DNA of 64,000 nt from contig NZ_KB467826.1 of assembly GCF_000344615.1 (NCBI RefSeq), positions 1 to 64,000 of the forward strand, read 5' to 3'. This document shows, one piece after another, positions 40,980 to 51,500 of this stretch. Numbering within the stretch: position 1 is the stretch's first letter; the number at the start of each line of letters is the position of its first letter. A program made the position numbers and the translations under genes. Source of the DNA: Janthinobacterium sp. CG3 (GTDB lineage: Bacteria; Pseudomonadota; Gammaproteobacteria; Burkholderiales; Burkholderiaceae_D). The notes under the pieces are model-generated. The model made no database searches and was not told where the DNA came from. It saw only the letters and a list, made by a program, of their open reading frames with translations.

Positions 40980-43463
40980 ATGATCGTCAAGCACATCCCC
41001 ATGGAGACCGTTCAGAAGAGCGACTTCGGGGAGCTGGTCGAGTACATGACCGATCCGCAGAACAAGAACGAGCGCGTCGGCACCGTCACCGTGACGAACT
41101 GCAAATCCGAGCAGGCCGAAATCGCCATGCTCGAAGTGCTGAACACCCAAATCCAAAACAAGCGCTCGGAAGCGGACAAGACCTACCACCTGATGGTCAG
41201 CTTTCGCCACGGCGAGCTGCCCGACGATGCCACGCTGAAAGCTATCGAGGAACGCATTTGCGCGACGCTGGGATTCGCCGAGCATCAACGCATCAGCGCG
41301 GTCCACCACGACACAGACAATGTGCATATCCACATTGCCATCAACAAGATTCACCCTACCCGCTACACCATCAATGAGCCGTACAACGCCTATCACACGC
41401 TCGCGAAGCTTTGCGAAAAACTGGAGAGCGACTGCGGCCTGGAAAAAGACAATCACACGCCGACGAAAGGACGCGGCGAGAATCGCGCCGCCGACATGGA
41501 GAGGCATTCGGACGTGGAGAGCCTGCTTGGCTGGATCAAACGTGAATGCCAGGACCAGATACGCAGCGCGCAGTCCTGGTCGTCGCTGCATGAGGTCATG
41601 CGCGACCACGGACTCGAAATCCGGGAGCATGCCAACGGGCTGATTATCAGCGCCGAAAACGGCATCAGCGTGAAGGCCAGCTCGGTGCATCGCGAGTTTT
41701 CCAAGAAAGGCCTGGAAGGGCGCTTGGGCAGCTTCACGAAGTCGCAGGCGGCGGCCATGGGCACCCCCAAGAAGCGCTACGAGAAGAAGCCGATGCGCTC
41801 GAAGGCCAATACCGTCGAACTGCACGCCAGGTACAAACAGGCACAACAAACGGCCACGGCCAGCAGGGCGACCGAGTGGTCCAAGGCCATCGCACGCAAG
41901 AACCGGCTGATCGAGGATGCGAAGCGGACCGGCCGATTGAAGCGGGCGGCAATCAAGATCAGCGGATCGCCGGGGATCGGCAAGAAGGTCATGTACGCGG
42001 CCACCAGAAAGACATTGCGCGACGACATTGCCGCCATCAACAAGGAGTACATGAAGGAGCGGCAGGCGATATACGAGAAATACCAGCGTCTGGCCTGGGC
42101 CGACTGGCTGCGTAAAGAGGCCACGGTGGGCGACCAGGAAGCCCTGGAAGCGCTGCGTTCCCGCGAAGCGTCAACGGGACTGCGAGGCAATACCGTGGCA
42201 GGGAAGGGCGCTCAAAAAGCCGGAGCGGCCCCTTCCCAGCATGACAGCATCACCAAGCGCGGCACGATCATCTACAAGGTCGGCGCCAGTGCCGTGCGCG
42301 ACGACGGCGACAAGCTCAACGTGTCGCGGGGCGCCGACGACGCGGCCCTGCTTGCGGCACTGCGCATGGCGGCCGAGCGGTACGGCAACACCATCACCGT
42401 CAACGGCGCCGCCGCGTTCAAGGAACAAATCGCACGGGTGGCAGCCGCCGCCAACCTTCCCATCAACTTTGCCGACGCTGCCCTTGAAGCGCGCCGCCAG
42501 CAGTTGACCCAACCCCACACCACGAAGGAGAACACCCATGGAAGCTATAGCAGAAACGACAAGCGGCAAGTCCGAGGACGAGCTGATCGCGGACGCGATG
42601 GACGCGCTGGACAGGCCGCCGTCCGCGCAGCCGCCAGCCGCGCCGCAAGCGGCGCAGCGGGAGCCGCAGCCGCCCCAAGCCCAGGACGACGCGGATATGC
42701 CGACAGCGTTAAGCCCGACACTGGAAAAGCTGGACAGTCTCCGTCGCCCCAAGCCCGGAACGCTGTGCGAGGTTTGCCCGAACTCGGTGTGGTTCACGTC
42801 GCCGAAAGAGGTGAAATGCTATTGCCGCGTCATGTACCTGGTGGTGTGGAGCAGCAAGGAGCAAAACCAAATAACTGGGTGCGACGGGATATACGTGGGC
42901 CAGGAAGAGTAAAGCCGGTCGGTGCCTTCCAGCCGGTCCCGGCCGCAAAGGCGCACGTTGGCAAACCCAAGATCGGCAAGCTCGGCACCGCGCCACCGCC
43001 AGCGAGCAAGGACCGCCTTCGGCCCTTGTCGCAGCTCGGCGCCATCAGCATCGGCGACCACGGCGGCGCGGCAACGCCGATCCCGGCACCGGCACTGCTG
43101 CCGGCGCAACCGCAAGCGCCACGCCCCGAGGCGGGAATTCGCCGCGACATATTCGAATTGGATAAAAAATCGCCTGGCGATACCGCCGCTGACAAATATA
43201 TCGCTGAGCGAGAACAAAAGCGGGCGAAAGTATTCGATATACCGAAGCATATAAGATACAATTTTACTAATGATGCAACCGTGCTATTTGGCGGATTGCG
43301 TCAAATCGACGGGCAGGCCCTGGCCCTGCTCAAGCAGGGCGAAGAGGTCATTGTCTTGCCGGTAGACGACGCGACCGCCCGCCGTCTCAAGCGGGTGACA
43401 GTCGGGGAGCAGATCGGCGTGACGGCCAAGGGTGCCATCAAAACGAAAGGACGAAGCAGATGA
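40980..43463 (+). CDS. traI: TraI relaxase (MOBP) with LPD7-like and KfrB-like C-terminal regions
   Basis: 827 aa (RP4 TraI 732). The catalytic residues align exactly in position with RP4: Tyr22 (GELVEYMTDP), Ser74 (LMVSFRHGE), His116 (NVHIHIAINKIHPTRY). Middle region about 420-505 (GTIIYKVGASAVRDDGDK, AAERYGNTITVNGAAAF) looks like an LPD7 domain. The C-terminal ~70 residues (HIRYNFTNDATVLFGGLRQI, VLPVDDATARRLKRV) resemble KfrB. It nicks oriT and leads the transferred strand. traH is encoded within it. Confidence 0.95.
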   Translation: MIVKHIPMETVQKSDFGELVEYMTDPQNKNERVGTVTVTNCKSEQAEIAMLEVLNTQIQNKRSEADKTYHLMVSFRHGELPDDATLKAIEERICATLGFAEHQRISAVHHDTDNVHIHIAINKIHPTRYTINEPYNAYHTLAKLCEKLESDCGLEKDNHTPTKGRGENRAADMERHSDVESLLGWIKRECQDQIRSAQSWSSLHEVMRDHGLEIREHANGLIISAENGISVKASSVHREFSKKGLEGRLGSFTKSQAAAMGTPKKRYEKKPMRSKANTVELHARYKQAQQTATASRATEWSKAIARKNRLIEDAKRTGRLKRAAIKISGSPGIGKKVMYAATRKTLRDDIAAINKEYMKERQAIYEKYQRLAWADWLRKEATVGDQEALEALRSREASTGLRGNTVAGKGAQKAGAAPSQHDSITKRGTIIYKVGASAVRDDGDKLNVSRGADDAALLAALRMAAERYGNTITVNGAAAFKEQIARVAAAANLPINFADAALEARRQQLTQPHTTKENTHGSYSRNDKRQVRGRADRGRDGRAGQAAVRAAASRAASGAAGAAAAPSPGRRGYADSVKPDTGKAGQSPSPQARNAVRGLPELGVVHVAERGEMLLPRHVPGGVEQQGAKPNNWVRRDIRGPGRVKPVGAFQPVPAAKAHVGKPKIGKLGTAPPPASKDRLRPLSQLGAISIGDHGGAATPIPAPALLPAQPQAPRPEAGIRRDIFELDKKSPGDTAADKYIAEREQKRAKVFDIPKHIRYNFTNDATVLFGGLRQIDGQALALLKQGEEVIVLPVDDATARRLKRVTVGEQIGVTAKGAIKTKGRSR
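42538..42912 (+). CDS. traH: TraH, relaxosome-stabilising protein encoded inside traI
   Basis: 124 aa in the alternative frame of traI (ATG at 42538 after AAGGAGAACACCC). MEAIAETTSGKSEDELIADA, TALSPTLEKLDSLRRPKPGT and LCEVCPNSVWFTSPKEVKCY match the IncP TraH pattern; it is acidic in its first half. In RP4 traH also lies wholly within traI, and TraH stabilises TraI-TraJ at oriT. The strong SD supports expression. Confidence 0.9.
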   Translation: MEAIAETTSGKSEDELIADAMDALDRPPSAQPPAAPQAAQREPQPPQAQDDADMPTALSPTLEKLDSLRRPKPGTLCEVCPNSVWFTSPKEVKCYCRVMYLVVWSSKEQNQITGCDGIYVGQEE

Positions 43464-45439
43464 ACGACCGGTTCAACAATGCGGTAGGACCGCAGGTACG
43501 CGCCAAGAAGCAAGGACCGGGGAAAGTCATCCCGGCCCTGGCCGCCTTGTCGCTGGGGGGAGGGCTGCAGGCAGCAACGCAGTTCTTCGCAAACGACATG
43601 CGCTATCAGGAAGCACTCGGCGCGAACGTCAACCACTTCTACGCACCGTGGGGAATCATCCAGTGGGCGGCCAAGTGGTACGGGCAGTACCCGGACGCAT
43701 TCATGCGCGCCGGCAGCGTCGGTGTATCCGTGGCCGGCGTCGGCCTCATCAGCCTGGTCGTCGTCAAGATGGTCATGGCGAACACCTCGAAGGTCAATGA
43801 ATACCTGCACGGTTCGGCCCGCTGGGCGAACAAGAAGGACATTCAGGATGCGGGGCTGCTGCCGCGTCCGCGCAAATGGCACGAGATACTGCGCGGCGCC
43901 CAACCGGCCGCCAGCAACGGCGTCTACGTGGGAGCCTGGGTGGACAGCAAGGGCAAGCTGCAATACCTGCGCCACAACGGCCCGGAGCACGTCCTGACAT
44001 ACGCGCCGACCCGTTCGGGCAAAGGCGTCGGCCTGGTGGTGCCGACACTGCTGTCCTGGCCCGACAGTTGCGTGATCACCGATCTCAAGGGCGAGCTGTG
44101 GGCCATGACGGCGGGCTGGCGGCAGAAGTACGCGAAAAACAAGGTGCTGCGCTTCGAACCGGCCGATCCGAATTGCGAGGTGTTCCACAATGCGATGGAT
44201 GAAATCCGCATCGGTACCGGCAACGAAGTCGGCGACGTGCAAAGCCTGGCCACCCTGATTGTCGATCCGGACGGCAAGGGCCTGGAATCGCACTGGCAGA
44301 AGACCAGCCAGGCGCTCCTGGTCGGCGTCATTCTGCACGCGCTTTACAAGAAGAAGAACGAAGGCACGCCGGCATCGCTGCCTTACGTTGACCATATGCT
44401 GGCCGATCCGAACCGCAGCACGGCCGAACTGTGGATGGAAATGGCAACCTACAGCCACGTCAACGGCAAGAACCACCCAGCGGTCGGCGCCGCCGCCCGC
44501 GACATGATGGACCGCCCGGAGGAAGAAGCCGGTTCCGTCCTGTCAACCGCCAAGTCCTACCTGGCCCTGTACCGCGATCCCATCGTGGCGCGCAATGTGA
44601 GTTCGTCCAGCTTCCGCATCAAGGACCTGATGAACCATGACAGCCCGGTAAGCCTGTACATCGTGACGCAGCCGAACGACAAGGCCCGCCTGCGCCCGCT
44701 GGTGCGGATCATGATGAACCAGATCGTGCGCCTGCTGGCCGACAAAATGGAATTCGAGCGCATCCAGGCAAGCATGCCCTGGTGGCGCCGGCTGCTCGCT
44801 AAGGCGGGCATCGCCCAGGCCGCCGAAACCTACATCCGTTCCAAGAAGGGCTACAAGCATCGGCTGCTGGGCATGATCGACGAGTTCCCGAGCCTCGGCA
44901 AGCTGGAAATCCTGCAGGAGTCGCTGGCATTCGTTGCCGGTTACGGTATCAAGTTCTACCTGATCTGCCAGGACATCAACCAGCTCAAGAGCCGGGAGAC
45001 CGGGTACGGCCCCGACGAGACCATCACATCGAACTGCCACGTCCAGAACGCGTATCCGCCCAACAGGGTCGAGACCGCCGACCACCTGTCGAAACTGACG
45101 GGAACGACGACGGTGGCGAAGGAGCAGATCACGACCAGCGGCCGGCGCACCAGCGGCATGCTGGGCCAGGTCTCGCGGACCATTCAGGAAGTCCAGCGCC
45201 CGCTGCTGACGACCGACGAATGTCTGCGGATGCCAGGCCCGAAGAAGGACGGCGAACTGATCGTGGAAGCCGGCGACATGGTGGTCTACGTCGCAGGGTT
45301 CCCGGCCATCTACGGCCGCCAGCCGCTGTACTTCCAGGACAAGACCTTTACGGCGCGCGCCGCCGTCGAGGAACCCAAACACAGCGACAAGGTACGCAAC
45401 GTCCCGGCCGCGACAGAAGAAAAGGCGATCACGATATGA
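43460..45439 (+). CDS. traG: TraG, VirD4-like coupling ATPase
   Basis: 659 aa (RP4 TraG 635). N-terminal membrane segments about 20-40 and 80-105, then Walker A YAPTRSGKGVGLVVPTLL, SCVITDLKGELWAMTAGWR, Walker B LLGMIDEFPSLGKLE, and FYLICQDINQLKSRE. Its start overlaps the traI stop (ATGA). It connects the relaxosome with the Trb channel. Confidence 0.95.
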   Translation: MNDRFNNAVGPQVRAKKQGPGKVIPALAALSLGGGLQAATQFFANDMRYQEALGANVNHFYAPWGIIQWAAKWYGQYPDAFMRAGSVGVSVAGVGLISLVVVKMVMANTSKVNEYLHGSARWANKKDIQDAGLLPRPRKWHEILRGAQPAASNGVYVGAWVDSKGKLQYLRHNGPEHVLTYAPTRSGKGVGLVVPTLLSWPDSCVITDLKGELWAMTAGWRQKYAKNKVLRFEPADPNCEVFHNAMDEIRIGTGNEVGDVQSLATLIVDPDGKGLESHWQKTSQALLVGVILHALYKKKNEGTPASLPYVDHMLADPNRSTAELWMEMATYSHVNGKNHPAVGAAARDMMDRPEEEAGSVLSTAKSYLALYRDPIVARNVSSSSFRIKDLMNHDSPVSLYIVTQPNDKARLRPLVRIMMNQIVRLLADKMEFERIQASMPWWRRLLAKAGIAQAAETYIRSKKGYKHRLLGMIDEFPSLGKLEILQESLAFVAGYGIKFYLICQDINQLKSRETGYGPDETITSNCHVQNAYPPNRVETADHLSKLTGTTTVAKEQITTSGRRTSGMLGQVSRTIQEVQRPLLTTDECLRMPGPKKDGELIVEAGDMVVYVAGFPAIYGRQPLYFQDKTFTARAAVEEPKHSDKVRNVPAATEEKAITI

Positions 45440-45978
45440 AACTGAAACCCATCCTGCGCAGGATCACCGTCGTGACCGCCATTACGGGCCTGTCCATCAC
45501 CGCGCTCGGCCTGCTGTTCTACGTAGCAGGCGGCCGGGTCAACACCACCAGGAGCATTCCGGTCGGGCTGTACTGGACCAGCAGCCAGCCGGTGGAGAAG
45601 GGCGCCTACGTGCTGCTTTGCCCGCCACCGGGCGAAGTGATCGCGGAAGCCAAGCGGCGCGGCTACCTCGCCACCGGTTTTTGCCCCGGCAAGCTCGGTT
45701 ACATGATGAAGAAAATTTTAGCGGCTAAAGACGACGCCGTTGCGATCACCGATGCCGGCGTGACGGTCAATGGCGCGATGCTGCCGCTCAGCGCGCCCAT
45801 GGTGATGGACAAATTCGACCGGCCGCTGCCGCGCTACCAGCACGCCAAATTCACCATCAGCGACAACGAAGTCCTGGTCATGTCCGACGTTAACGGCAAG
45901 TCTTTCGACGGCCGCTACTTCGGCCCGATCCTGCGTTCCCAAATCCAGACCGTCATCGTGCCGGTCTTCACCTGGTAG
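45436..45978 (+). CDS. traF: TraF, pilin-maturating serine peptidase
   Basis: 180 aa (RP4 178). TM about 10-32, then a signal-peptidase-I-like fold: TTRSIPVGLYW with the catalytic Ser region, GYMMKKILAAKDD with the Lys, and FDGRYFGPILRSQI. It cleaves and cyclises TrbC pilin. Start overlaps the traG stop. A perfect OB lies within it, coding for LAAK beside the putative catalytic Lys. Confidence 0.93.
   Translation: MKLKPILRRITVVTAITGLSITALGLLFYVAGGRVNTTRSIPVGLYWTSSQPVEKGAYVLLCPPPGEVIAEAKRRGYLATGFCPGKLGYMMKKILAAKDDAVAITDAGVTVNGAMLPLSAPMVMDKFDRPLPRYQHAKFTISDNEVLVMSDVNGKSFDGRYFGPILRSQIQTVIVPVFTW
45717..45729. promoter_or_regulatory. KorB operator (OB) TTTAGCGGCTAAA inside traF
   Basis: A perfect OB within the coding sequence. 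The coding strand TTT TAG CGG is read out of phase, as ATT TTA GCG GCT AAA GAC (ILAAKD). Confidence 0.85.
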
Positions 45979-45986
45979 GAGGCGAT

Positions 45987-48191
45987 ATGAAACTGTTCAT
46001 TGCGGAGAAGCCGGAGCTGGCGAAAGCCATCGTTGAAGGCTTGGGAGGTGGGAGTCGGAAGGACGGCTACTACGAGTGCGGCGACAGCAAGGTGGCCTGG
46101 TGCTTCGGCCACATGCTGCAACTGCTCGATCCGGAGGACTACGACGAGCGGTACAAGGTCTGGTCGATGGACGACCTGCCCATGTCGCATATCCCCTGGC
46201 GCAAGAAGCCGAGCGGCGACGCCAGCAGCCAGAAGCAGCTCCAGGTCATCACCGGCCTGCTCAAGCAGGCCAGCAGCGTCGTCAATGCAGGCGACCCGGA
46301 CGAAGAAGGACAGCTCCTGGTCGATGAAATCCTGGAATACGCGAATTGCCGCCTGCCAGTGCAGCGCGTCCTCATCAACAGCAACACGCCTATCGCCGTA
46401 AAAAAGGCGCTCGGCGCGATGCGGGACAACAAGGAGTTCGCCGGCATGTCGGCCGCCGCCGAAGCCCGCAGCGTGGGCGACCAGCTCTACGGCTACAACC
46501 TGACCAGGGCGTACACCCTGGCCGCCCGCGCCAAGGGCTACCAGGGCGTCATGAGTGTCGGCCGCGTGCAGACCCCCATCGTCGGCATGGTGGTGCGCCG
46601 CACCCGTGCCTTCAAGGCCCATGCGAAAGCCTTCTACTACAACGTCACGGGGCAGTTCGACGTGGCCGGCGTGGCCTTCCCGGCCCGGTACCAGGTCGTT
46701 GACGGCGACCCCGTGGACGAGAAGCGCCGCCTCACCAATGAGGCCCACGCCCAGGGCATCGCCGCCGCTGTCAAGGGACAGCCGGCCCGAATTGTCAGTG
46801 CCAAGACCACGAGCGAGGAAAAACACCCGCCGCTGCCCTACAACCTGCTCAAGCTGCAGACGGACGCATCGCGCAAGTACGGGTACAAACCGGATCAGAC
46901 CAAAGACATTACCCAAGCGCTGCGCGAGAAGCACAAGCTGATTACGTACAACCGCAGCGACTGCGAATACCTTCCGGACGAAATGCACGCCGAAGGACCG
47001 ACTGTATTGGCAGCCATCGCGAAAACCGCGCCGATCCTGGCCGCCGCCGCGCAGCGCGGCGACCCGACCATCAAGAGCCGGGCATTCAATTCGGCCAAGG
47101 TATCAGCCCACCACGGGATCATCCCGACCGAGACTGTCGCCGACCTGGCCAACCTGAGCGAAAGCGAGCAGAAAATCTACCTGCTGATCGCTCGCGCCTA
47201 CATCGCCCAATTCTGGCCGAAACAGCAGTTCGACCGCACCGATGTGCTGGTCGAGGTGGCCGGCCACCGTTTCGGGGTCCGTGCCGACGTGACAACGCGG
47301 GCCGGCTGGCTCGCCCTGTACAAGAACGACGCCGGCAATGAGGACCTGGAGGGCGACGAGAGCGCCGTCGCGGTTGACATTCGGGCGCTGCGCGACGGCC
47401 AGGCCGGCACCTGCACCGACACCGAGGCGGCCCAGCAGGAAACGAAGCCGCTGCCGCTGTACACGATGGCGACCCTGCTGACGGACCTGACCCGCGTAGC
47501 GAAGTACATACGCGACGACCGGCTGCGCAAGCTGCTGCTCGACAAGGACAAGGGCAAGGAAGGCGAACATGGCGGCATCGGCACGCCAGCGACCAGGGAC
47601 AGCATCATCAAGACGCTGTTCGACCGATCGTACCTGGTCGAGCAAGGCAAGAACATTGTCCCGACCAAAACGGCGGAAGAGTTCTACGACGCCTTGCCCG
47701 ACCAGGCCAAGTTCCCGGACATGACCGCCCTATGGCACGAGCAGCAAAAATCCATCAAGGCCGGCGAGCGCGACACGGTGTCGTTCGTCACCGAACTGAT
47801 GGAGTACATCGCCGGCGAAGTGGCCGGCGTCAAGGATCACGGGCTGGACATCAAGGTCGATATCCACCCGTGCCCGACATGCGCGAAGCCACTGGCGCGC
47901 ATCAAGAAGAAGGACAAGAACGAATTCTTTTGGGGCTGCAGCGGCTACAGCGATGGCTGCAAATACTCGTGCGAAGACAAGGCGGGCAAGCCGGTACCGA
48001 AGGAAGTGCCGAAGGTCTCGGAGCTGCACAAGTGCATGTCGTGCGGAAAAGGCCTGTCCCGTCGCCCGAGTCCCAAGAAGAAGGGCGCGTTCTGGTGGAG
48101 CTGCAGCGATTACCCTACCTGCAAGCAGTCGTACAACGATGTCAAGGGCAAACCCGACTACAGCAAGCCGAAGTCTGCAGCCGCCGCGTAA
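45987..48191 (+). CDS. traE: TraE, topoisomerase III-like type IA DNA topoisomerase
   Basis: 734 aa (RP4 TraE 737). N-terminal Toprim MKLFIAEKPELAKAIVEGLG with DPDEEGQLLVDE; active-site Tyr in HKLITYNRSDCEYLPDE; GVMSVGRVQTPIVGMVV; two C-terminal zinc ribbons (HPCPTCAKPLARIKKKD ... GCSGYSDGC and HKCMSCGKGLSRRP ... SCSDYPTC). It decatenates or relaxes plasmid DNA during transfer. Confidence 0.95.
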   Translation: MKLFIAEKPELAKAIVEGLGGGSRKDGYYECGDSKVAWCFGHMLQLLDPEDYDERYKVWSMDDLPMSHIPWRKKPSGDASSQKQLQVITGLLKQASSVVNAGDPDEEGQLLVDEILEYANCRLPVQRVLINSNTPIAVKKALGAMRDNKEFAGMSAAAEARSVGDQLYGYNLTRAYTLAARAKGYQGVMSVGRVQTPIVGMVVRRTRAFKAHAKAFYYNVTGQFDVAGVAFPARYQVVDGDPVDEKRRLTNEAHAQGIAAAVKGQPARIVSAKTTSEEKHPPLPYNLLKLQTDASRKYGYKPDQTKDITQALREKHKLITYNRSDCEYLPDEMHAEGPTVLAAIAKTAPILAAAAQRGDPTIKSRAFNSAKVSAHHGIIPTETVADLANLSESEQKIYLLIARAYIAQFWPKQQFDRTDVLVEVAGHRFGVRADVTTRAGWLALYKNDAGNEDLEGDESAVAVDIRALRDGQAGTCTDTEAAQQETKPLPLYTMATLLTDLTRVAKYIRDDRLRKLLLDKDKGKEGEHGGIGTPATRDSIIKTLFDRSYLVEQGKNIVPTKTAEEFYDALPDQAKFPDMTALWHEQQKSIKAGERDTVSFVTELMEYIAGEVAGVKDHGLDIKVDIHPCPTCAKPLARIKKKDKNEFFWGCSGYSDGCKYSCEDKAGKPVPKEVPKVSELHKCMSCGKGLSRRPSPKKKGAFWWSCSDYPTCKQSYNDVKGKPDYSKPKSAAAA

Positions 48192-48212
48192 TCAACTTTC
48201 AAGGAGTACATC

Positions 48213-48563
48213 ATGACCGTTCATATCGGAACCATCACTTTCCCCCTCGGGACCGACGCCACCCAAAACAAGGCGCTGCTTGAGCCGCCAGCGCCCGACG
48301 GCGCCGGCAGCGGCCCCGTCATCGAGAAGCTGCAGGATGCCCTCACGCCTGGCTACCAGGCCGAATTCGACCCGACCGAGGCCGAGGCGGCTGGCGCGTT
48401 CCAGGAGGACGCGCTGAGCGAGGCCGACGCGCTCGCCAGCACCCACGACACGGCGCACTTCGCCAGCGAGCCGGAAATCATCCCCCTGTTTGCACCGGCC
48501 CGCACCGGCAAGGGCGTCGGCCTGGTCATTCCTGGCGCGCTCGACACGCCAGTGAAGGAGTAA
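48213..48563 (+). CDS. traD: TraD-like small transfer protein with a P-loop-like motif
   Basis: 116 aa in the RP4 traD position (between traE and traC; RP4 TraD 129 aa). Starts [20 protein letters not shown]; acidic middle ([20 protein letters not shown]). The C-terminal [20 protein letters not shown] resembles the Walker A segment of TraG (APTRSGKGVGLVVPTLL) without the rest of an ATPase. Role unknown. Confidence 0.75.
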   Translation: MTVHIGTITFPLGTDATQNKALLEPPAPDGAGSGPVIEKLQDALTPGYQAEFDPTEAEAAGAFQEDALSEADALASTHDTAHFASEPEIIPLFAPARTGKGVGLVIPGALDTPVKE

Positions 48564-48567
48564 GCGG

Positions 48568-51500
48568 GTGGCCTTGTCAATCGAGCAGTGCAAGGAAATG
48601 GTCCTTGAATTCTGCTCGATCTACCCCGTCGCGGCACATGTCGCATTCAAGATTCGTAATACCCAAGAGGAATTGTATGGACCAGAAGCCACCAAAGAAA
48701 AAGCCGGCACCATCCTCGGTGCGTTTTGTCCCGAACGACGACAAGCGGACTTCGCCGCTTCCAACTTTCGTGACGCGGACGAGTTTAAAGGAACTCTTAG
48801 ACACGAAGTCCTCGGGCACTTCGGAATCAACACCTTTACCGCCGACGAAAAAGCCGGAGTCTTAACGGCCATTGTCGAGGCCCGCGACCAGCCTGTCTTG
48901 CGTGGTCTCTGGCGAAAGATTGACAAGCTGTACGAGGATCGGCCCGAGCGCATCCGGGCCGAAGAGGTCTTTGCCTTCACATGCGAGGCGATCCGACCGG
49001 ACAGACCAGTCGATCCGATTCAAGCAGAAAAGTCGTACAGGGAGGTCTGCGTGGAACGCACCAGGCCAATGACCGAACGGGACCTGACCAATATCACGTC
49101 CATGGTTGCCCAGGGAATGCGCGAACAGACGCGAGAGCCGCAGGAACACCCTTGGGCCGATTACGAAATGCGAAGAGGTGACAACATGGAAAACGAAAAA
49201 AAGCCGTTCCACGAGACCGTCGCGGAAAAGCTGATCGAGCAATTGAAACAAGGCACCGCCCCGTGGCAGAAGCCGTGGGAACCCGGCGAGGCCGGCGCCA
49301 ACATGCCCGTCAACCCCACGACGGGCAAGCGCTACAAAGGCATCAATGCCCTGCAGCTCATGAGCGAGGGCCGCGAGGACCAGCGCTGGATGACGTACAA
49401 GCAGGCGGCGGCGGTCGATGCCCAGGTCCGCAAGGGCGAGAAAGGCACGCCGATCCAATACTGGAAATTCAGCGAAGACCAGAACAAGACGGACGCGGCC
49501 GGCAAGCCGATCCTCGACAACAAGGGCGATCCGGTCAAAGAGACCGTCCAACTTGAGCGGCCAAGGGTGTTCTTCGCCACCGTATTTAACGCCGAGCAGA
49601 TCGACGGACTGCCGCCGCAGCAGCCACGCCCGCAGCAGGCCTGGAACGCCGTCGAGCGGGCCGAGCAAATACTGCAGGCCTCGGGCGCGACGATCCGCCA
49701 TGGCGAACACGACCGCGCTTTCTACCGTCCATCGAGCGACAGCATCCACTTGCCGGAAAAGGACCAGTTCCCGACAGCGGACAATTACTACGCGACGGCC
49801 CTGCACGAGCTGGGCCATTGGACCGGCCACGGCACCCGGCTCGACCGCGACCTGGTGCATCCCTTCGGCAGCGAAGGCTATGCAAAGGAAGAGCTGCGCG
49901 CTGAAATTGCCAGTATGATCCTGGGCGACGAGCTGGGCATCGGCCACGATCCCGAGCAGCATGCCGCGTATGTCGGGTCTTGGATCAAGGCCCTCGAAGA
50001 TGATCCGCTCGAGATTTTCCGCGCAGCGGCCGACGCCGAAAAAATTCAGGAGTACGTCATGGGCCTGGAACAGAAGCACGAACAGGAGCTGGCCACCTCG
50101 GAGGCCCTTAACGTCGCAGTCGAACAGGTGCTGCGCTACACCGACACGTCCAACATCGAGGACGAACAGCTTGCCATGGTCGAAGCCCGGATTTATCAGG
50201 TGAAGAGCTTGGGTTTCGCCACGCTGCAGGATGTCACTGGCAGCGATCCGACGCTGTTCCACGAAACCGCCCTTACGCGCCTCGCCCCGGCATTTGACCT
50301 CGACAACCCGGCACCAGCCACCGCCTATTTTGAAGGCCTCGACCACCAGGCACTGGCCCGCGAGTTCGCCGACAAGGCCCAGGAGCTTGTACAGACCGAG
50401 CGCCATCAGGAAACCGTTGCGCGGACAGCAGTTCCAGACCAAACGGCCGCGCAGCAAGCCAGCGAGGATCGGGCCGAGGCCTGGACGCTGACCCGCATCG
50501 AGAAGGACAGCCTGGCGCGCGCCCTGGACGGCGCCAGCGAGGCGCAGCTCAAGCGCGTCGATAAAGTCCTGGCCGACATGGAACCGCTGTCGGCCGACAA
50601 TCCGTTCTGGCAGCGCAACGAGCTGCCGCAGGACGTAGCTGCGCTGGCCGACAAGATCGAGAGCGCGAAGGAGCTGGTGACGGTGCGCCAGGCCGACGCC
50701 ATCGTTGCCGCCGCACGGCTTGACCTGGTGACCGGCCAGGCCTTCGGCCGGGAGCGTGCCGGCGACGGCGAAGCCATGGACCGCGATGCCGAGCAAAACC
50801 TTGGCTTCACGCTCCCGCACGACTGGACCGGCGGGGTCCAGGTGCAAGGCAATATCAAGCGGTACATTGACGACTCCGAATGGGTTGTCATGCCGGCAGC
50901 GAACAGGGGCGAGAAGCCGGAATTTTGGGGCGTCTACGCCCAGCTCGGCGACGGCACCCATCAGCACCTGGCCGACAGGCCGACCGAGCTGCAGGCCGAC
51001 GAGCTGGCCGAGCGCCTGGCCGTGATCGACGCCCGGTCCACCGTCAGCGAACACGAAAAGGCGGCCAAACTCGCCCGCGTCAACGAGGAACGGGTTCGCC
51101 GCAACCCCGACAGCACCGACGAGGACATTTCAGCGGCTAAAGACGCTCGCAAGAATGCCGAGTTCGCCGCGACCACCAACGACGCCGACCTGCAGCGCAG
51201 GATCGAATTTGAAGAGCGTCAGCGCGCCCAGCCGGCAGCGCCGGCCGAAGCGCGCCAGGATGCCCCTAAAAACCTGATCGCCGTTCCGTACAAGGAAAAG
51301 GAGGAAGCCAAGGCGCTCGGGGCGAAATGGGACCGCAAGGAACAGTCCTGGTACGTTCCGCAAAACGTCGACCCGGCCCCATTCGCAAAATGGACGCAGC
51401 AACCGGCCCAAACGGCCGCAGGCGAGGCGCAAGCGCGTGTGACGGCCGCTGACACGCCGGCAGTCCCCAAGGCCGCAGAAGGCCGCGTGTACCTCGCCGT

